Part shown: positions 47,387 to 60,644 of the stretch, piece by piece
Position numbering within the stretch: position 1 is the stretch's first letter
How the letters are laid out: each line of letters opens with the position of its first letter
Made by a program: the position numbers and the translations under genes
Assembly: GCA_916613615.1 (NCBI GenBank)
Contig: OU744732.1
Span: forward strand, 30,824,673 to 30,888,672
From: Steromphala cineraria
Lineage: Eukaryota > Mollusca > Gastropoda > Trochida > Trochidae
Reading direction: 5' to 3'
Length of the DNA: 64,000 nucleotides
Notes under the pieces: model-generated
Seen by the model: the letters and a program-made list of their open reading frames with translations, nothing else
Databases searched by the model: none
What the model was told of the DNA's origin: nothing

Positions 47387-49740
47387 AAGTCATTCATTAC
47401 AAAACTGATAAATGAGTTTCAAAATTTTAGATAATAAAAGTTTTACAAGATATGCTTTGCATTTTGTCTTAGATACTCTAGTTAAAATGTAGACAAACGT
47501 TTTTAAAACGCATGCTCTGAATAAAGTTACACTGGCAAATTTGTATATAAATGAATATATAATGAATATAATGAATAAGGTATACCATCAAAACACACTG
47601 ATCATGACAAATACATTTAACCATTACAATATTTCTGATTTATGTACGTCACGAGGTATTTGAGAACAGTTCAGAAGAGAATCCATTACAGAAATTAGTT
47701 TCCAACTATTTGTGTGGGATTTGTATTTTGTTTACGATATCCTTTAATTACTGATATCGAAATGAAGGATTTTTGCTATATTCGTTTACATATATTTAAT
47801 GATAAAACAGTTCATCGCAAACAAATTGCAAACTTGATCTACATATTCATATTCAATGTTCACCAAAAATATATCTATATGTCATTGAATTCTTCTAAAG
47901 TTTGATTTCTCGAAGATATACGTTACTGTGCCCTGTCGTTTTTGCATAACAGCACTCGTTGAAAACATGTAAGTCGAACATTTCCATTTACTTGCCATTG
48001 TTTACATTATGGCTTTACTGAATATTTTACTGCTCTCTCAAATTTTGAAACATCACAACATAAAGAGTCGTCAGCCATTTACATTGTTATTGTTTACCAA
48101 ATAAAACACTTTTCCGCGAACTCAGTGCACAATGTGGAGTTCAAATTATTCAAGCACTATTGAACCATTGTATCAATACATATGCAGTACGTACATAAGT
48201 AAGTAAATAAAGATATATCATGTTCTCATTACATACTGAAAGATGATACTTATAATAATAGAAGAACATTTTTGGCAATGATATACACAACACTGGGGTT
48301 CAAAACGAAAAAAAATAACTTTTTTATTATCTCGTAAAAGTATCTTTTCAAAATATTTCTTCTAGAAACGTAAGATTTATCATAATGTTGACAACCAAAG
48401 ACTATGGGACCGAAGGTAAGCTGGAAATGTGTTGAATTGAAAACAAACTGCAGAAAGACGAAATTCGAATTTGAAATTTTTAACCAATGCCTCTTTTGGA
48501 GAATGCAAGAACTGTATCAGGCTACCACATAACTGTTCTCTATCAAATTTAGTGCAGATATGGTCAACGTACAAATTAATGTTAATGTTTTGACTTCGAT
48601 ATTTTTCAGAAATGGTTACCAATTCGGAATTTTTAAAAACTGATGATATTATATAGGATATATTTACAGTTACACAAACTTTTGGTTTGCAGCTGTATAT
48701 ATCTACAATAGCTTTAAATTATCGCGGTCAATGACCAATCCAATGGATATTTCACGAATGCTCGACCGCTTTCAGTGACTTGTAATGGCCATGGGCTGGA
48801 GGTGTACATAAGGACACCGATAACGTGATATCGCCACATCAATTTGCGAAGACTGAAATCGATTTGTCATGAGTGTGAAGACAAAAGCAAGTTATAAATC
48901 ACAGATCAAGAGGGAACTACGTCTGTTAATTTGCATTATCGGAGTGAAATAATAGATAATACTTAACAATAAAAACATACATTGAAGCATAATCAACTCG
49001 AGTTTTGGTTGCACAAATGGTGCAATATTTTTTTTGGTGCAATATAATTATATTTTATCATACAATGGATAGTGTTCTCGGCATAATAAAGCCAACGGAT
49101 ATTTTCGATATCCGTTAGGCGTAGCTTAAGGTCACATACGGATACCGATGCAAATTTCAAAGGTCAAGGTCGGAACTTCTTTCGAAAATTCCGATGACGT
49201 CACAAGCGTTAACATCTTGAACGTCTTTAGTAACGGAGAGAGACATTACAATATGAATGATATATTGCATAGACATTGATCTAAGAAATAACAATTTATG
49301 GATATTTAGTCATTTACATGACTTAGCAGTGCCAAAACACTGTCATCACGGGTAAAACACACTCGCATGATAACCTCTATTTCTTCGGCAAAAAGTAAAT
49401 TTACCTAAAAGGAAAATTTTGACTTATCACAATGCAGACAGTACTGTGAATCGTCATTGACAGGTATATCCATACTGCCTACTGTATTTGTTACAATGAA
49501 TACTTCATGTCACAGGGGCCTTTCCAAATAACAGTGAAACCCTTTCTGTACAGCAAGACTACAAATGTAAGGATCACATATAGATAGGAATACCCTCAAG
49601 GTATTTTTTGTTGTTAATTTGGTCAGGAACTTCAAAGAACCACTGTCACTACTGTCAAATTACTATGTTTTCCTTGTAGGCTCCACGACTATAGAAGTTG
49701 GCATATGTCTTTTTGCTCTCGTGTTTTGCATCGCATTTCG

Positions 49741-51094
49741 ATGCTTAGGCCTAAAGACATAAAACAATGTTTCTTGTCTTTAAATTCAGACAAAAATTAT
49801 GTAATGTTGGATTTTTTCATTTCAATGTTTTTATCATGAACACAAAGGAAATATATATAACCTCTGGCTAACTTTTTCACTACGTCTTTGATGGCACTCA
49901 TGGACAGAAACAAGTTACATTTTAAGATCATGCGTTTCAATGGTTTTTTTAAATCACGGGACCAAATTTCCATTTTTTCCCTTGTCAACATCTTGGGGAA
50001 AAAAGGCTTGATGCGTGGGCTTAAAACTGACGGGGCGGAATCCAGAAACAAATTATTTTTTTCTAGGTCTTAATGGTTATAGAAAAAATAACTCAACCTG
50101 TTCCCCTCAAATTCTCTACTTATAGGTTTTTATTATTACAAAGATGCGTGATGTTACCAAACTGAAGTAAACATAGTTTTCAACGTATCTTATCTTTGAG
50201 GATTTTTAGAACCAGATATCTTTTACGAAGATTTATTATAATGTTCGTAAAAATACCGATGTCATCATCATAATCATATCATATTTTGTATATGTGTCTG
50301 TTTGTTTCAAGGCGGTCCATGGAAAAAGATGCTCATTTGCCTTAAATCATAACTGTGATATATTTACCAAAATATGAATGAATGACTAGTCAATCAATTT
50401 AACCTATATAAACAGTACAACAATGTTAATGAAAGAGATAAAACTTATTCGATTCATCTTCAAAACAATAATATTATCTAAGATTTGCAAGAAGCCTTTA
50501 GAGGACACAATTACATTGTTATGGATATTCAACAAAACGAATTATCTGAAAAAAACAGGGCAACTGTGTGGGTTCGATGAGTTGAAATAAGTGGAGACAG
50601 TTAGCATTTTAGATAAGGAATAATGTACATGTTAATGCTTATCAAGAATAAAGTTACTAAAAATTACAACTAACAATAACCATTTTTATATGTCACGATA
50701 ATGTTACTTTTTTACATGTAAATAATACAATTTTATGAAAGAGAATATCCAGAAACTGCAAAATGTTTCCTGAACGAGATTGCCTCTCCTTTACTATCCT
50801 TATGGTTCTAATATAACATACATTTATTTTTACAAAAACATTGTATTCTTTGTTATCTTTGCTAAAGTGTTTAACCTTTTTTTAATATGTATATAGCTAT
50901 TCCATCGTGTAATTAATCATCTAGATTGATAAAAACTGTATGTGTACTTTAAACCTTAAATATTAAATTTACAATGTTAAAACTTATATCTCACAACAAA
51001 CGTTTAATACATTCACATATCAATGGGATCAAAGCAAATTGTGGAAATAACTCCCACCAGTCATATATAAATATACTTGCATGAATAAAGTTTC
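49741..51094. other. No gene recognised
   Basis: Two opposed frames of 84 and 61 codons overlap at 49797-50073. Neither shows coding bias or a known motif. Confidence 0.5.
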
Positions 51095-51365
51095 CATTAA
51101 TGACATAACGCCTCAAGGGAGGTCGCGGAAGAGACTGATTTAAGGACAAGACGATGAGATGGCGATTTCAGAGATCAACACTGGTAAAGGCGAAGGAGGA
51201 AATGTCAATGAAGATGCTAACAAGGTTCGAGAGTGTTTCCTCCAGTCATCACAAGAGAAGGCTCTTGCTCATTTCATGCTCATAAGGAGGAGCAAGTAGA
51301 GGGAGGTATGGGTAGAAGACTTATAAGGTTTACAACTTGGTATATGATCAAAGCGAATGACGCTG
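51095..51365 (-). repeat. Module R, copy 6 (inverted, distant)
   Basis: The reverse complement matches the extended module: CTTTGATCATATACCAAGTT, CTTATAAGTCTTCTACCC, TTAGCATCTTCATTGACATT, TGTTGATCTCTGAAATCGCC and AGGCGTTATGTCATTAATGG. It lies 39 kb from the others, so the module is dispersed as well as locally duplicated. Confidence 0.75.
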
Positions 51366-54027
51366 CAAGCATGTTGATGACGTCATGAAGTGAGAAGATT
51401 TCCAGGTTCTACGAGGAGAATAGTTTTCATCTTGCCGTGGGAAGATATGCTGCAAGAAATAAATGGCATGTGTCTCGTCCTCGGAATCGAAGTGAACAAC
51501 AAGCAACAAACATGCTATTAATGTTGACATTAACTATAGAAGAAATATGAGCAAGAGTTTGGCATCATTAAAGCAAGAGATACAGCTATGCAGGACATTG
51601 AATAGTAGGTGTGAAGAAAAATTAATATGGTCCATTCGGACAGGTGTGTCCTTGAAGAATTGTGAAGTAGCAACGAAGGAGAAGGTGTAAAGTAAAAGCA
51701 TCAGCATTATGCATATACGGACATACATTTTGCTTTTGGAAGAATTATGATTGTAGTTGCTATTCCCGATAATCCATTGACATAACAGGTTTTTGGATAT
51801 ATTATTTAGTGTATGTCTTTTATGAACATGGGTGATTTTGTGCAAAAGGTTGAAACCATGATGTCTGTAATCAAATGGTTGGTTCGAGAGAACTGAAATT
51901 GTTGAGGATTTTTACGACAAGGAACTAAATTTTCTAATAAAGTTAATGAGAAAACGGACAAAGTAAAAGGATTCCGGAAACTATTCTACTTATTATTCAA
52001 ATAAAGCAACTCATACAATAGATTAGTAAATGGCCTGTCCAGAGACATATTTACCCTTTGGATAACCTCAAAAACTGTTGACTGTGTTCAAGTTACCATT
52101 TGGAAACAAAATATCCCCCAAAGACTTTAATCAGAGTTGTTCTATTACTGAGTTTAATTTTGTTCACACAGACACCTGCACATAATCAAGGAGAAGTGTC
52201 AATGAACTTTAATGGTCTTTAACCGTGATCATTTTGCTTGTAGTGAGAAAAGGTATTTGAATCGTATTTGTGACATTCCCCTATGCATCAAGTCAAACAG
52301 AAAAAAACCACCTACTTTGTAGTCGTTTGTCAATGCAAACGTTTATCATTTCATCATGCTGTATTTGGTATATGACTGGAGTTGTTAAGCGTGTTACAAA
52401 GGATATATGAGGTTAAAATTGTTTTCAAGATTCAGACTCTTACTTATCTGTCCCCCAGTTTATGTTTTCTTGTTTGTTCTCGAAATGTTTCATAAAAGTT
52501 TAGAATTGAACCTTAGAAAATCTGGAAAATATTGCAAATATATGAAAACTTTTCTAACAAAGATAATTGAAAACCAAAAAAGGGTGCTTGATTAATGTTA
52601 GTTAATTAATGTTTTTGTTAGGTATAGTGCACAAATTAATAATAGTAATATCCATAATAAATTTAGCTATTGACATGATTTACTTGGTCTAAATAACAAA
52701 GTTATATACCTTGATATGAAGTACTAATAGAATATCAGGCAGATTGGATAGTAATATAAACTAACCCGGTTTTATTATTTAGGAATTAAGTGTAGGAATA
52801 GGCTACAAAACATTGAAATAATTGATTATACAGAATTACACATGATGTTTCATCTCTACAGCCTGTTGTATAATTGAACTATTATCCAAACAGTGACAAA
52901 ATAAATCTTTTTTAATTTAAATGTGATTTACTTAATTTAGCAGATAAACATGATCTCTTTGGTTTTAATCTAGTTGTTATTATTTCTCGTATCTCAGTTT
53001 GTTGAACCTTTCAACCTTATTGATTCGATATCATAGTGTTAAGCATTTGTTGCTTTCAAGATACGTTAACGTTACGTTTAGCGATTGAGTGAATACTTAA
53101 TAAGTTTCACATCTAATCATGTAAATAGGGCCAGGCATTTTCTGTTATAGTGAATTATGACACAAAGAAATTATATTCATTCATTATTTGTTTTAAAGTG
53201 TTTTATATTAACATAATTTAATAAAATACCAATAACAATTGAAGCAATTCAGTATGCGTTGATATGTTCCACATTCATATTCATTCATAATTGAATAAAA
53301 TAGTACGTTTAAAATAACTTTTCCCACTACGCATTTTCTATTTACTTATTAATGCATGTTTCTGTAGACCAATTGGTGATGAATCGTAAAGAATCATTTA
53401 AGTAGACCATAAAGATTTGTATCAAGTAGATTTTTATTAATTAATCAAGATGAAAATCGAGGAACGTCTATTTCTATCCATACCAAGTGTCAATATTTCT
53501 ACGAATCTTGTTTTCTTGCACTTCTCTTCTACTCAATCAACTTGGACTAGCTGCTTACATGTATTTGTCATACTTACATCAGAAAATGGCATATCTACGT
53601 CAAGAACTTTTACATCCACACCAGTTGATATCTAAGTTCATTCTTTCAAAGCTTTCCTGACAATAGAATCTAACTAATAGCTATTTCTGTTATGAAAGTG
53701 GCACTGTGTAAATGTTTGTAAAGAGGAATCTTGTCTTGCATGTTGTCAAGTAGCCTACATCAAAGAAAGCTTTAACAACTTTTTTGCGCCGTAAATGGTT
53801 TTTAGTAAGTGAGGTGGGGGAATACAAGTTCTATAACTGAACAATATTTTTGTAAATACAACCAATGACTCCTCCCTTCTAACATAAGCCAAAAGGAAAC
53901 GTTGAAACCCTAATATCTGTGTATAATATTCTTCCATTTTCATTTAATTGTTTTGTTATATAGCGTGATATTATTATTTGTTCACTGCTTACGTTGGTTA
54001 TTCATTAATTGTATGACGAGGTAAAAA
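51366..54027. other. No gene recognised
   Basis: A 103-codon minus frame at 51534-51845 is near chance length and shows no motif. No repeat was identified. Confidence 0.5.
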
Positions 54028-54037
54028 TTAAGACGAC

Positions 54038-54475
54038 AAGTCTGATTAAAATCGATCGTGCTCCGAGGAATATTATATCAAAAGTATTGTCTCTATCGGG
54101 GCTCGAATCAGTCTTGATATCCTCTCCGCCTCGGTCTGAATGTACCGACCTCTATCGTGTGTTGTTTTAACCAGTTTAGCGCAGACAAACCCAGTCGTAA
54201 GCTATCGCAATCACACCCTCGTTTTTAAATAGCGTTTAGCGGCGATTATGTATAACGAATTGTCCACTGGAGTTACTTGCCCCTAGCATGCTATCGAAAG
54301 CTTTTGCTGTGCTCCTTGCGATTGGCTAGATGAGCTTGCATGAGCACATGCGGATAATAGGGGCGCCTTCAAACTGTGAATGAGAGGAAAGCCGGGCTGG
54401 GTGTGGTACGAACCCCACTAGGGTGATATTTTTACACTTTTTTTCTCGAATCACAGTCGACTTTAATCAGACTGT
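54038..54475 (-). mobile_element. Long-TIR element with 10-bp target duplication, copy 2
   Basis: 438 bp, same family as 31266-31701 in opposite orientation (shared: CCTCTCCGCCTCGGTCTGAAT complement, GAGAGGAAAGCCGGGCTGGG, ATAGCGTTTAGCGGCGATTA). Flanks TTAAGACGAC (54028-54037) and TTAAAACGAC (54476-54485) are a 10-bp duplication with one mismatch. Confidence 0.85.
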
Positions 54476-54740
54476 TAAAACGACTTATTGAATAAATACG
54501 AAAAAGTTCGAGGCTTAGTTTACTCTCAACAATATCCGTCACTTCAATTCAATATTGCACAGATAACGATTCAGAGGGTTAGTGTTTTGCCATATGCTTG
54601 CCTGTCGTCAGCAGACCAACAATGCATGAAAAACAGATGACGAAAAGCTTAGGTGATTCCAACGATTTTGACCGATCCTCTGTTCTTATTAAAAGAAACC
54701 CCGTGAGTGCTGTCACTTCTTCTGTTCTTATAAGACCAAA

Positions 54741-54884
54741 CCCAAAATGATGATTTTAAAACAGAGTCCCTGATTGCACAACTAACTGTGATTGCCTTCA
54801 ATCAGGCATCTTCCATTCTACTCTTTAAACTCGGTGAATAAGAACAGAGGCTCAGTCAACATTTCATGACTCTGCGGGGAGGGA
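54741..54884 (-). mobile_element. Inverted-repeat element family G, copy 2 (partial)
   Basis: Reverse complement of the 16838 and 57478 copies (CTGATTGCACAACTAACTGT, GATTGCCTTCAATCAGGCATC, TTTCATGACTCTG). Only one terminus is visible. Confidence 0.7.
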
Positions 54885-54889
54885 TTGAG

Positions 54890-57477
54890 TTCACAGCCAA
54901 GCTGTTAACACAGACGGAAGGAATGCAACTGAAGATACTTACTTGATAAAGACCGAGGGATATTTCCTCAAGTCAATGGAAGGTTTAGATCATGCTCATT
55001 CAATGTTAGTAAGTACAGCTTGCAGAGGACGACAAGTGGAGACGGCATTTATAGTTATCATAGTAGTATACCATCAATGGATGGGAGTGTTATATTTGGT
55101 TCGAGGAAAAGTGACCAAATCAATGTTTTTGTTAGAATTGCTTCTTCTTCTTCTTCGCTGAGGATATGAGAGGCATTTCCAGGTATAAGCTTACTCCAGC
55201 ATTGTTGTGTTAAACAATAAACACGTTGTAATATAAGCAAATATAGTTATCTTATTCATGAAATTGGAATGATGCCATCGCGGACATATGAGATTGCCCT
55301 AGTTATGTCCTCAGACAAATTCCTATAGACGGAGACATACTTTTCCAATTGCTCTAATGAGCACCGTGAGTCCACAGCAAGTCCTCCAGACAGTTGGTCA
55401 AGACGTGCTCATCATGCCTTTATTACTGACTTACTAGTCCCTCAAGTCAAGGCCTTTCCAAGTCTTCAGCTGCCCTAAAATAGCTACCTTGACTGCCAAT
55501 TTAAACTCTTCTATCAATACTTTATTGATATCTTTTCATTTAAGTCACCAGCTGAAAGTACTTAGTCTCGTTGATGTTTGAGGATATTGTCAACATTTAT
55601 ACAACCTGAAACCCAAATATAACAATTTTACATTTGTTCACTATCTAATGGCATTTATTTCTAAATAATCATATAAACGTTCATTTTAATCGGGAATCTG
55701 AAATGTTTATTTTTCTTTTGTGCAAGGAAATTCATCACAATTTATTATGAGGTCGTTTACATGTCAACGTCCTTTATTGAACATTTGTTTATGTTTCAAC
55801 TAATTACTTAGTCACATTTAATGTGGTTATTACTCGATAACACCTACATGCATGAGATAATTTTTTTAAAGAATGATCAAAGTCCTTAAATCTAATAGAA
55901 CATGAAAAATGAGGTCATACTTTCTTTGAACATGAATATCAAACCTTTAGTATGCTGTCTGTTTGTCACAAATAATGTCTAAACATAAAATTTAGTGGCC
56001 CCGGATGTTTCTGTAGTTTGAAAATGTCAAAATAAGCCTCCACATGCATTGATGTGTTCAGCTATTGTTTTCTGCAACAGGGCAGAACCTTGTCTTGGAC
56101 ATCTTACTTGAGCGATATAATAAGTCAGGGTTTTATCAATCAGTAGATTTATTTTCTTGATCAAATCAACACTTCTTACTATTTGTGGTAAAATACCTCA
56201 TGTCAACCTTGTTAAAACAAAGATACGGGTGTGTAACGAGTATTTTCAATAAAACAAAGTAATATACATAAAAGCGACGTTTTAGTAAAGATGTATAAAC
56301 CAAGTTGAGCGAATTTTTATTACGATATTGTTATACCTTGACTTAACAAGGTAATAATCTGTATAATACCGTGAAGCACAGTTGTGTAGTGGCAACAAAG
56401 ACAATTATAGACCTATCCTAATATTTGTCCTAAATTAATATATCTTAGCACTGGGATAGCTTTTGTTAATAGGGTAGGATTGTATCTTAAATCTAGGATG
56501 CTCTTGGGCCCTAGGTCGCATCTAGGCAAGGCACATCATCCATATTTCATGTTTACCAAGCTGTTAAAATGCTAGCTGAAGATCGGATTAAGGGCAAAAG
56601 ACCTAAGTAGCTGCTTTGAAATTAGTGATGTAAATTAGAGTGTTTTGAAGTAGGAAGCGCTTTGAGCTGTTTTATAGTACCTGGATGAGTCGCCATATAG
56701 ATATTCAAATTTATCAATTATTCTGATGTCATTTCGCCAGCATCTTCACGTTGATAGTCTGAATGTAAAGATATTAACCCTCATTGACAATACGTGAGCG
56801 TGTAAGTTATTTTGTTACATTTTATCATTTAGATCTATCTGGAATACTAGTCGTTCAGTTACAGAAACATTTCTTTGAAATTAAGTTTACCAACTTATAT
56901 GAAAAGTTATATGAAAAAATGAAAGTTATATGAAAAAATGAACATTATAGTTGTGTTGGAGATGGATTAAAGAATAAATATGATTAAAATATCATTGTTT
57001 TTTTGTATTACATAAATGTTAATTTAAATCATTCTCAAGCAAAACAAAATATCAAGTATTTGATTTCTTGAAAGACATTCATCATCTGTTTTTAAAAAGA
57101 ATCAAAGTCTATTTTCGAAACCCGTTAAGGGTTTCATGAATTGAACGCGCTGAACCTCCTCGTAAATCTTAAAGCTCAAATAAATCAGAATGTCAAATTG
57201 AAGATCGTGATTTTCCTTCATATAAATCCTAGTCTCACTCTGTCCTTTTGCTATCTTAAGTGATAATTCGAAACGGTTGAAATAAATAAAGAATTCGAAG
57301 TTGTTATCCCTAACATTTGCCTTCTATTATCACACAAACTTCTCAATGCCTTTGAAGAATTTGAAGCTGGATTTGAAAAGCTTATCAAAATGGAAATCAA
57401 TAAAGAAATATGTGAAAACAAGGAAACACGTTTTTATTTCATACAGAAAAAATATTCAGTTTCCAATTTAGTTGCAT
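54890..57477. other. No gene recognised
   Basis: Short (CTT)n near 55141-55156 and a 20-bp tandem duplication (AGTTATATGAAAAAATGAA, twice, about 56902-56941). No coding or repeat family otherwise seen. Confidence 0.5.
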
Positions 57478-57799
57478 TCTCTCCTCACAGAGGCAGATCA
57501 AGTCATATTGATTTAGCCTCTGTTCTAATTCGCCGAATCTGTGGTGTTGAAAGGGAGATTCCTGATTGGAGGCAATCAAGTTGTGCAATCAGCGACGCTG
57601 TTTTAAAATCATAATTTTGGCTACTGATTAATGGCAAAAACATTGAAGTATGAACCACCCTTTCCATGCAAGAAGCGTTTTCATATGCTAAAATTATTCA
57701 AATGGATTGTGGTGCAGGGGAAAGTGTTGGAACCCACGGATTTAGTCTAATTAGAACAGCTCAATCGACATGACTTGATCTACCTCTGTAGGGAGTGAA
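57478..57799 (+). mobile_element. Inverted-repeat element family G, copy 3 (both ends)
   Basis: About 320 bp. The left end CTCCTCACAGAGGCAGATCA is answered by TGATCTACCTCTGTAGGGAG at the right end (57779-57798), giving inverted repeats of about 25 bp. The interior shares GATTGGAGGCAATC and CAATCAGCGACGCTGTT with copies at 16838 and 54741. No clear target duplication. A 74-codon frame that runs into it is not credible as a gene. Confidence 0.75.
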
Positions 57800-59296
57800 T
57801 AATTTAGTTGATGCATGAAGACATTGTGGAAAGAAGGCAAATTTTATATATTGATTATTCCGTTACATATATCATTTTTTATTCCCTGGCTTATTTCTTT
57901 TTTATGAATATTTAAATGAGATGTTAATACTGTTAAAAGTGTTGCTAATCGGATCACTGAAGTGAAAACTTAAAGGTGTAAAGTCGCAATGTAAAGTAAA
58001 GTAAAGTTGTGTGTAACACAGTCAAAGGTCTTTTTTAAAAATTTTAGGTGTATGTTTGCAACTAGAATTTATGCAATTTGGACATTTGATTTCGTATATC
58101 GGAACACCTATTTTGGATTTTCATTGATTGTCATGAATTGGCATTTTTCATAAATATTTGAGATTTTTGAAATAGTTATAATCATATTGATGTCGTAACA
58201 CGTGGAACATGGAAGCCAAATAGGACTTCATTAATAGCACGAAGTGTCTCATTAACAAACTAAATTAATGAGAGACGTTTGGTTTAATTAGCTGTGTTAT
58301 CACAACGAGTCAATAATTCCTAGACATGTTGAGGAGATTATGATTAGCTCCACACATTATAACCTGTTGTTCAGGGTTCCTTCTATTTCCTAATTGATAT
58401 TTCATTTCATTCAAAGTGATGAATTTCAAATTAAGAGCCAAATGAGTTCATATTCGTTCCTAATTTCATATTGATTGCCAAAGGCTAATGTGACTATCAG
58501 TAAGAGTGAAGTTTGTTGATAGTTGATATTTTTTTCGAAAGGCGTTTGGATGCTTGAATTATGCTGAGATGTAATGAAAGTTATTCGAAATGATGAGTAC
58601 GACTATTGTCTTTTCCCTTTAAACATAGTTTTCCATTTGAAATGATTGTGATACTCATAATTAGTTTCAGTCCTATGAAATGCAAGTATCTACCTCAATA
58701 TATCAATGAATATAAGGCGTTGAATATCAAGATCGACTTTGACGTAAGAACTACTGAAAAATCCGATTAAACGCACATTTTAGGAAGCACTCAGCATTCT
58801 TGTACAAGTGAAGTCAAACATAGAAACTATGTAGCTGAAGCATTGCCCTTTTGCAACTTGTAAATTTGAGATTTCCAATATTATTCCTAGTGGGCGTTCA
58901 AAGACGGCTTTTGTCGTACTGCCTTTTTCAAGGTGACAGAACTTAAAGAATTTAATCGACTTCCGCATAATTTCTTCAGGACGGACAGACATCTTGCAAG
59001 TGTACAGAAATAAAGGATGAGATGGAGGCAGATACCACCTTGAAATGTAATAAATATTTGCCATTTTATATTTGGAGTTTTGAAAGCTTTTAAAGGATAC
59101 CTTATCAATTTCGGCAAGATTGATATTTTGGTATTAAAATCAAACGCATAAATCCTCCACCATTGTATTTATCGCTATAATCGCTTCATATGGACACATG
59201 CACTCATACATGAGGTTGAATTCTCTTATTGTCGCTAAATACTTTAACATTAAAGTGAGTGATTGAGATATTGTTTTACGCTCCTATGGCAGTATT
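57800..59296. other. No gene recognised
   Basis: Two overlapping minus frames (58780-59117) of 94 and 76 codons lack coding bias and known motifs. Confidence 0.5.
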
Positions 59297-59440
59297 TGAG
59301 CCTGAACTGAACTGAACTTTATTTACACTCAGGCTGCAAACTGCAGCATAAGAGGTACAATACATATTTACATTTATACAACATTAGCCATACAAGCCAT
59401 TAGCGGAATTAGCGATGACGAAGAAGATTAAGGCAATCTA
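59297..59440 (-). mobile_element. LINE 3'-end relic
   Basis: CTGAACTGAACTGAACTTTA followed by TTTACACTCAGGCTGCAAAC and AAGAGGTACAATACATATTT has the look of the reverse-complemented 3' end of an invertebrate LINE with a short tandem tail. No coding portion. Assignment from resemblance only. Confidence 0.4.
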
Positions 59441-59956
59441 ATGGATTTACAACTTCTTTATTCAAGCTTGCTTTGGTCTGCCCATTAAAGAGCTTGTCTG
59501 TGAGTTCTTAGGGGTCATATGTGTCAAAATTTACTAATTGCATCATCTGATCGTCTAGTAGCGATTGTTTAGGAAAGTATCCCTTTAAATGGTAATCGAC
59601 GTCGTATATTGACAACAGGAAAGTTTAAAGTCGCGATTTTGATCGAAAACCGGACAGTGCCGCTCGTCAATCAGTCAAACGTAGTTTGGAAACTTGTCTA
59701 AAGCATTCAGAATGACAGGTAATGTTTGAAGAGTTATATAACTAAAATTCATTAAGATTTGGGGGTTGAACTTAGCTTTCACTAAAAAGGTGACACTTTA
59801 AAGATTTTCATTGAGGATTTATTTTGTAATTGCCTGAATTATTCCATTCATTGGTATGAAAGCAAATAGTCTGTAAAGTCTGAAAATGTGTCAATATCCC
59901 GTATCAATCGCCCATGAGAATGCGTTTTCTAATGTTTCCAAACATTTCTAACGTCT

Positions 59957-60172
59957 CTCGTTTAAAATCTTACGACCACATACCGATGTAAGTTCCAAGT
60001 TTTCTTATCACAGAAGCCCCAGGGCCTAGCCAATATATCACCTTGCCTCCGTGCCTCTAGGACTCGTTTAAAATCTTACTACCACATACCGATGTAAGTT
60101 CCAATTTTTTTTGTCACAGGGGCCTCAGGGTCCAGCATATATATCACCTTGCCCTCATGCTCCTAGGGCCGC
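59957..60172 (+). repeat. Tandem duplication, 106-bp unit, two copies
   Basis: Both units begin CTCGTTTAAAATCTTAC, include CCACATACCGATGTAAGTTC and TATATCACCTTGCC, and end near a CTAGG word. The period is 106 bp (59957 to 60063). Confidence 0.85.
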
Positions 60173-60644
60173 TTTGTGATATTTCCGTATCGTTTTGAAT
60201 ACATAGCCTCCAGTAAGCTCCCCAGAACTGTAAATGAGCAAGCTAGAGCTTGTCAAGATGTTTCACTGGTTTGATAACGCATCTTCAGGCATGTGTAATG
60301 ATATTCGTTATTTTGGTAACCTTAATGTCAAGCTTCTGTGGTTTCGTTCTTTGATAATAGAGATAACACGAGGCAAGAAGAATTAAAGAATTTGAAACGT
60401 TTTTGGTTGAATATAAATATGATACTGATAATACGAATACTTGTGAGAGACTGCAAAGTGATTTATTTTATTGTATGTTAACATTTTCTTTGAGGATCTT
60501 TGAAATTGACATTATTAGTGATATTCTAACTGTCATGACATTATATCAAATATTTTAAGGAACTTTGCAAAGTAAAAGGTTGATTACGAAGCAATTAATT
60601 TTTGACTCTCAATTATATTGCGAGGAAACGTTAGAAGTTATGTT

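Larger units (their letters stand above)
44465..49740 (+). repeat. Diverged tandem unit 4 of 4
   Basis: Block c at 44465-44700 (GTAGAGATCAATTGCAAAAACG, GATTGTTTCCATTCAGAGTA), d at 46110-46530 (itself partly doubled: GTTACCGTGGAAACGAAAG and GTTGCCTTGGAAACGGAAG), f at 48720-48960 and g at 49500-49740 (CTGTCAAATTACTATGTTTTCC). Three MITEs lie inside. Block a was not found. Confidence 0.65.

Noticed and set aside
48380..48718. Open minus-strand frame of about 112 codons with a protein-like sequence
   Set aside because: At this AT content one or two frames of that length are expected by chance in 64 kb, its G-first codon share is about 20%, and it overlaps block f of the array.
58780..59117. Two overlapping minus frames (94 and 76 codons)
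   Set aside because: No codon bias, no recognisable domain, and two competing frames in the same place.
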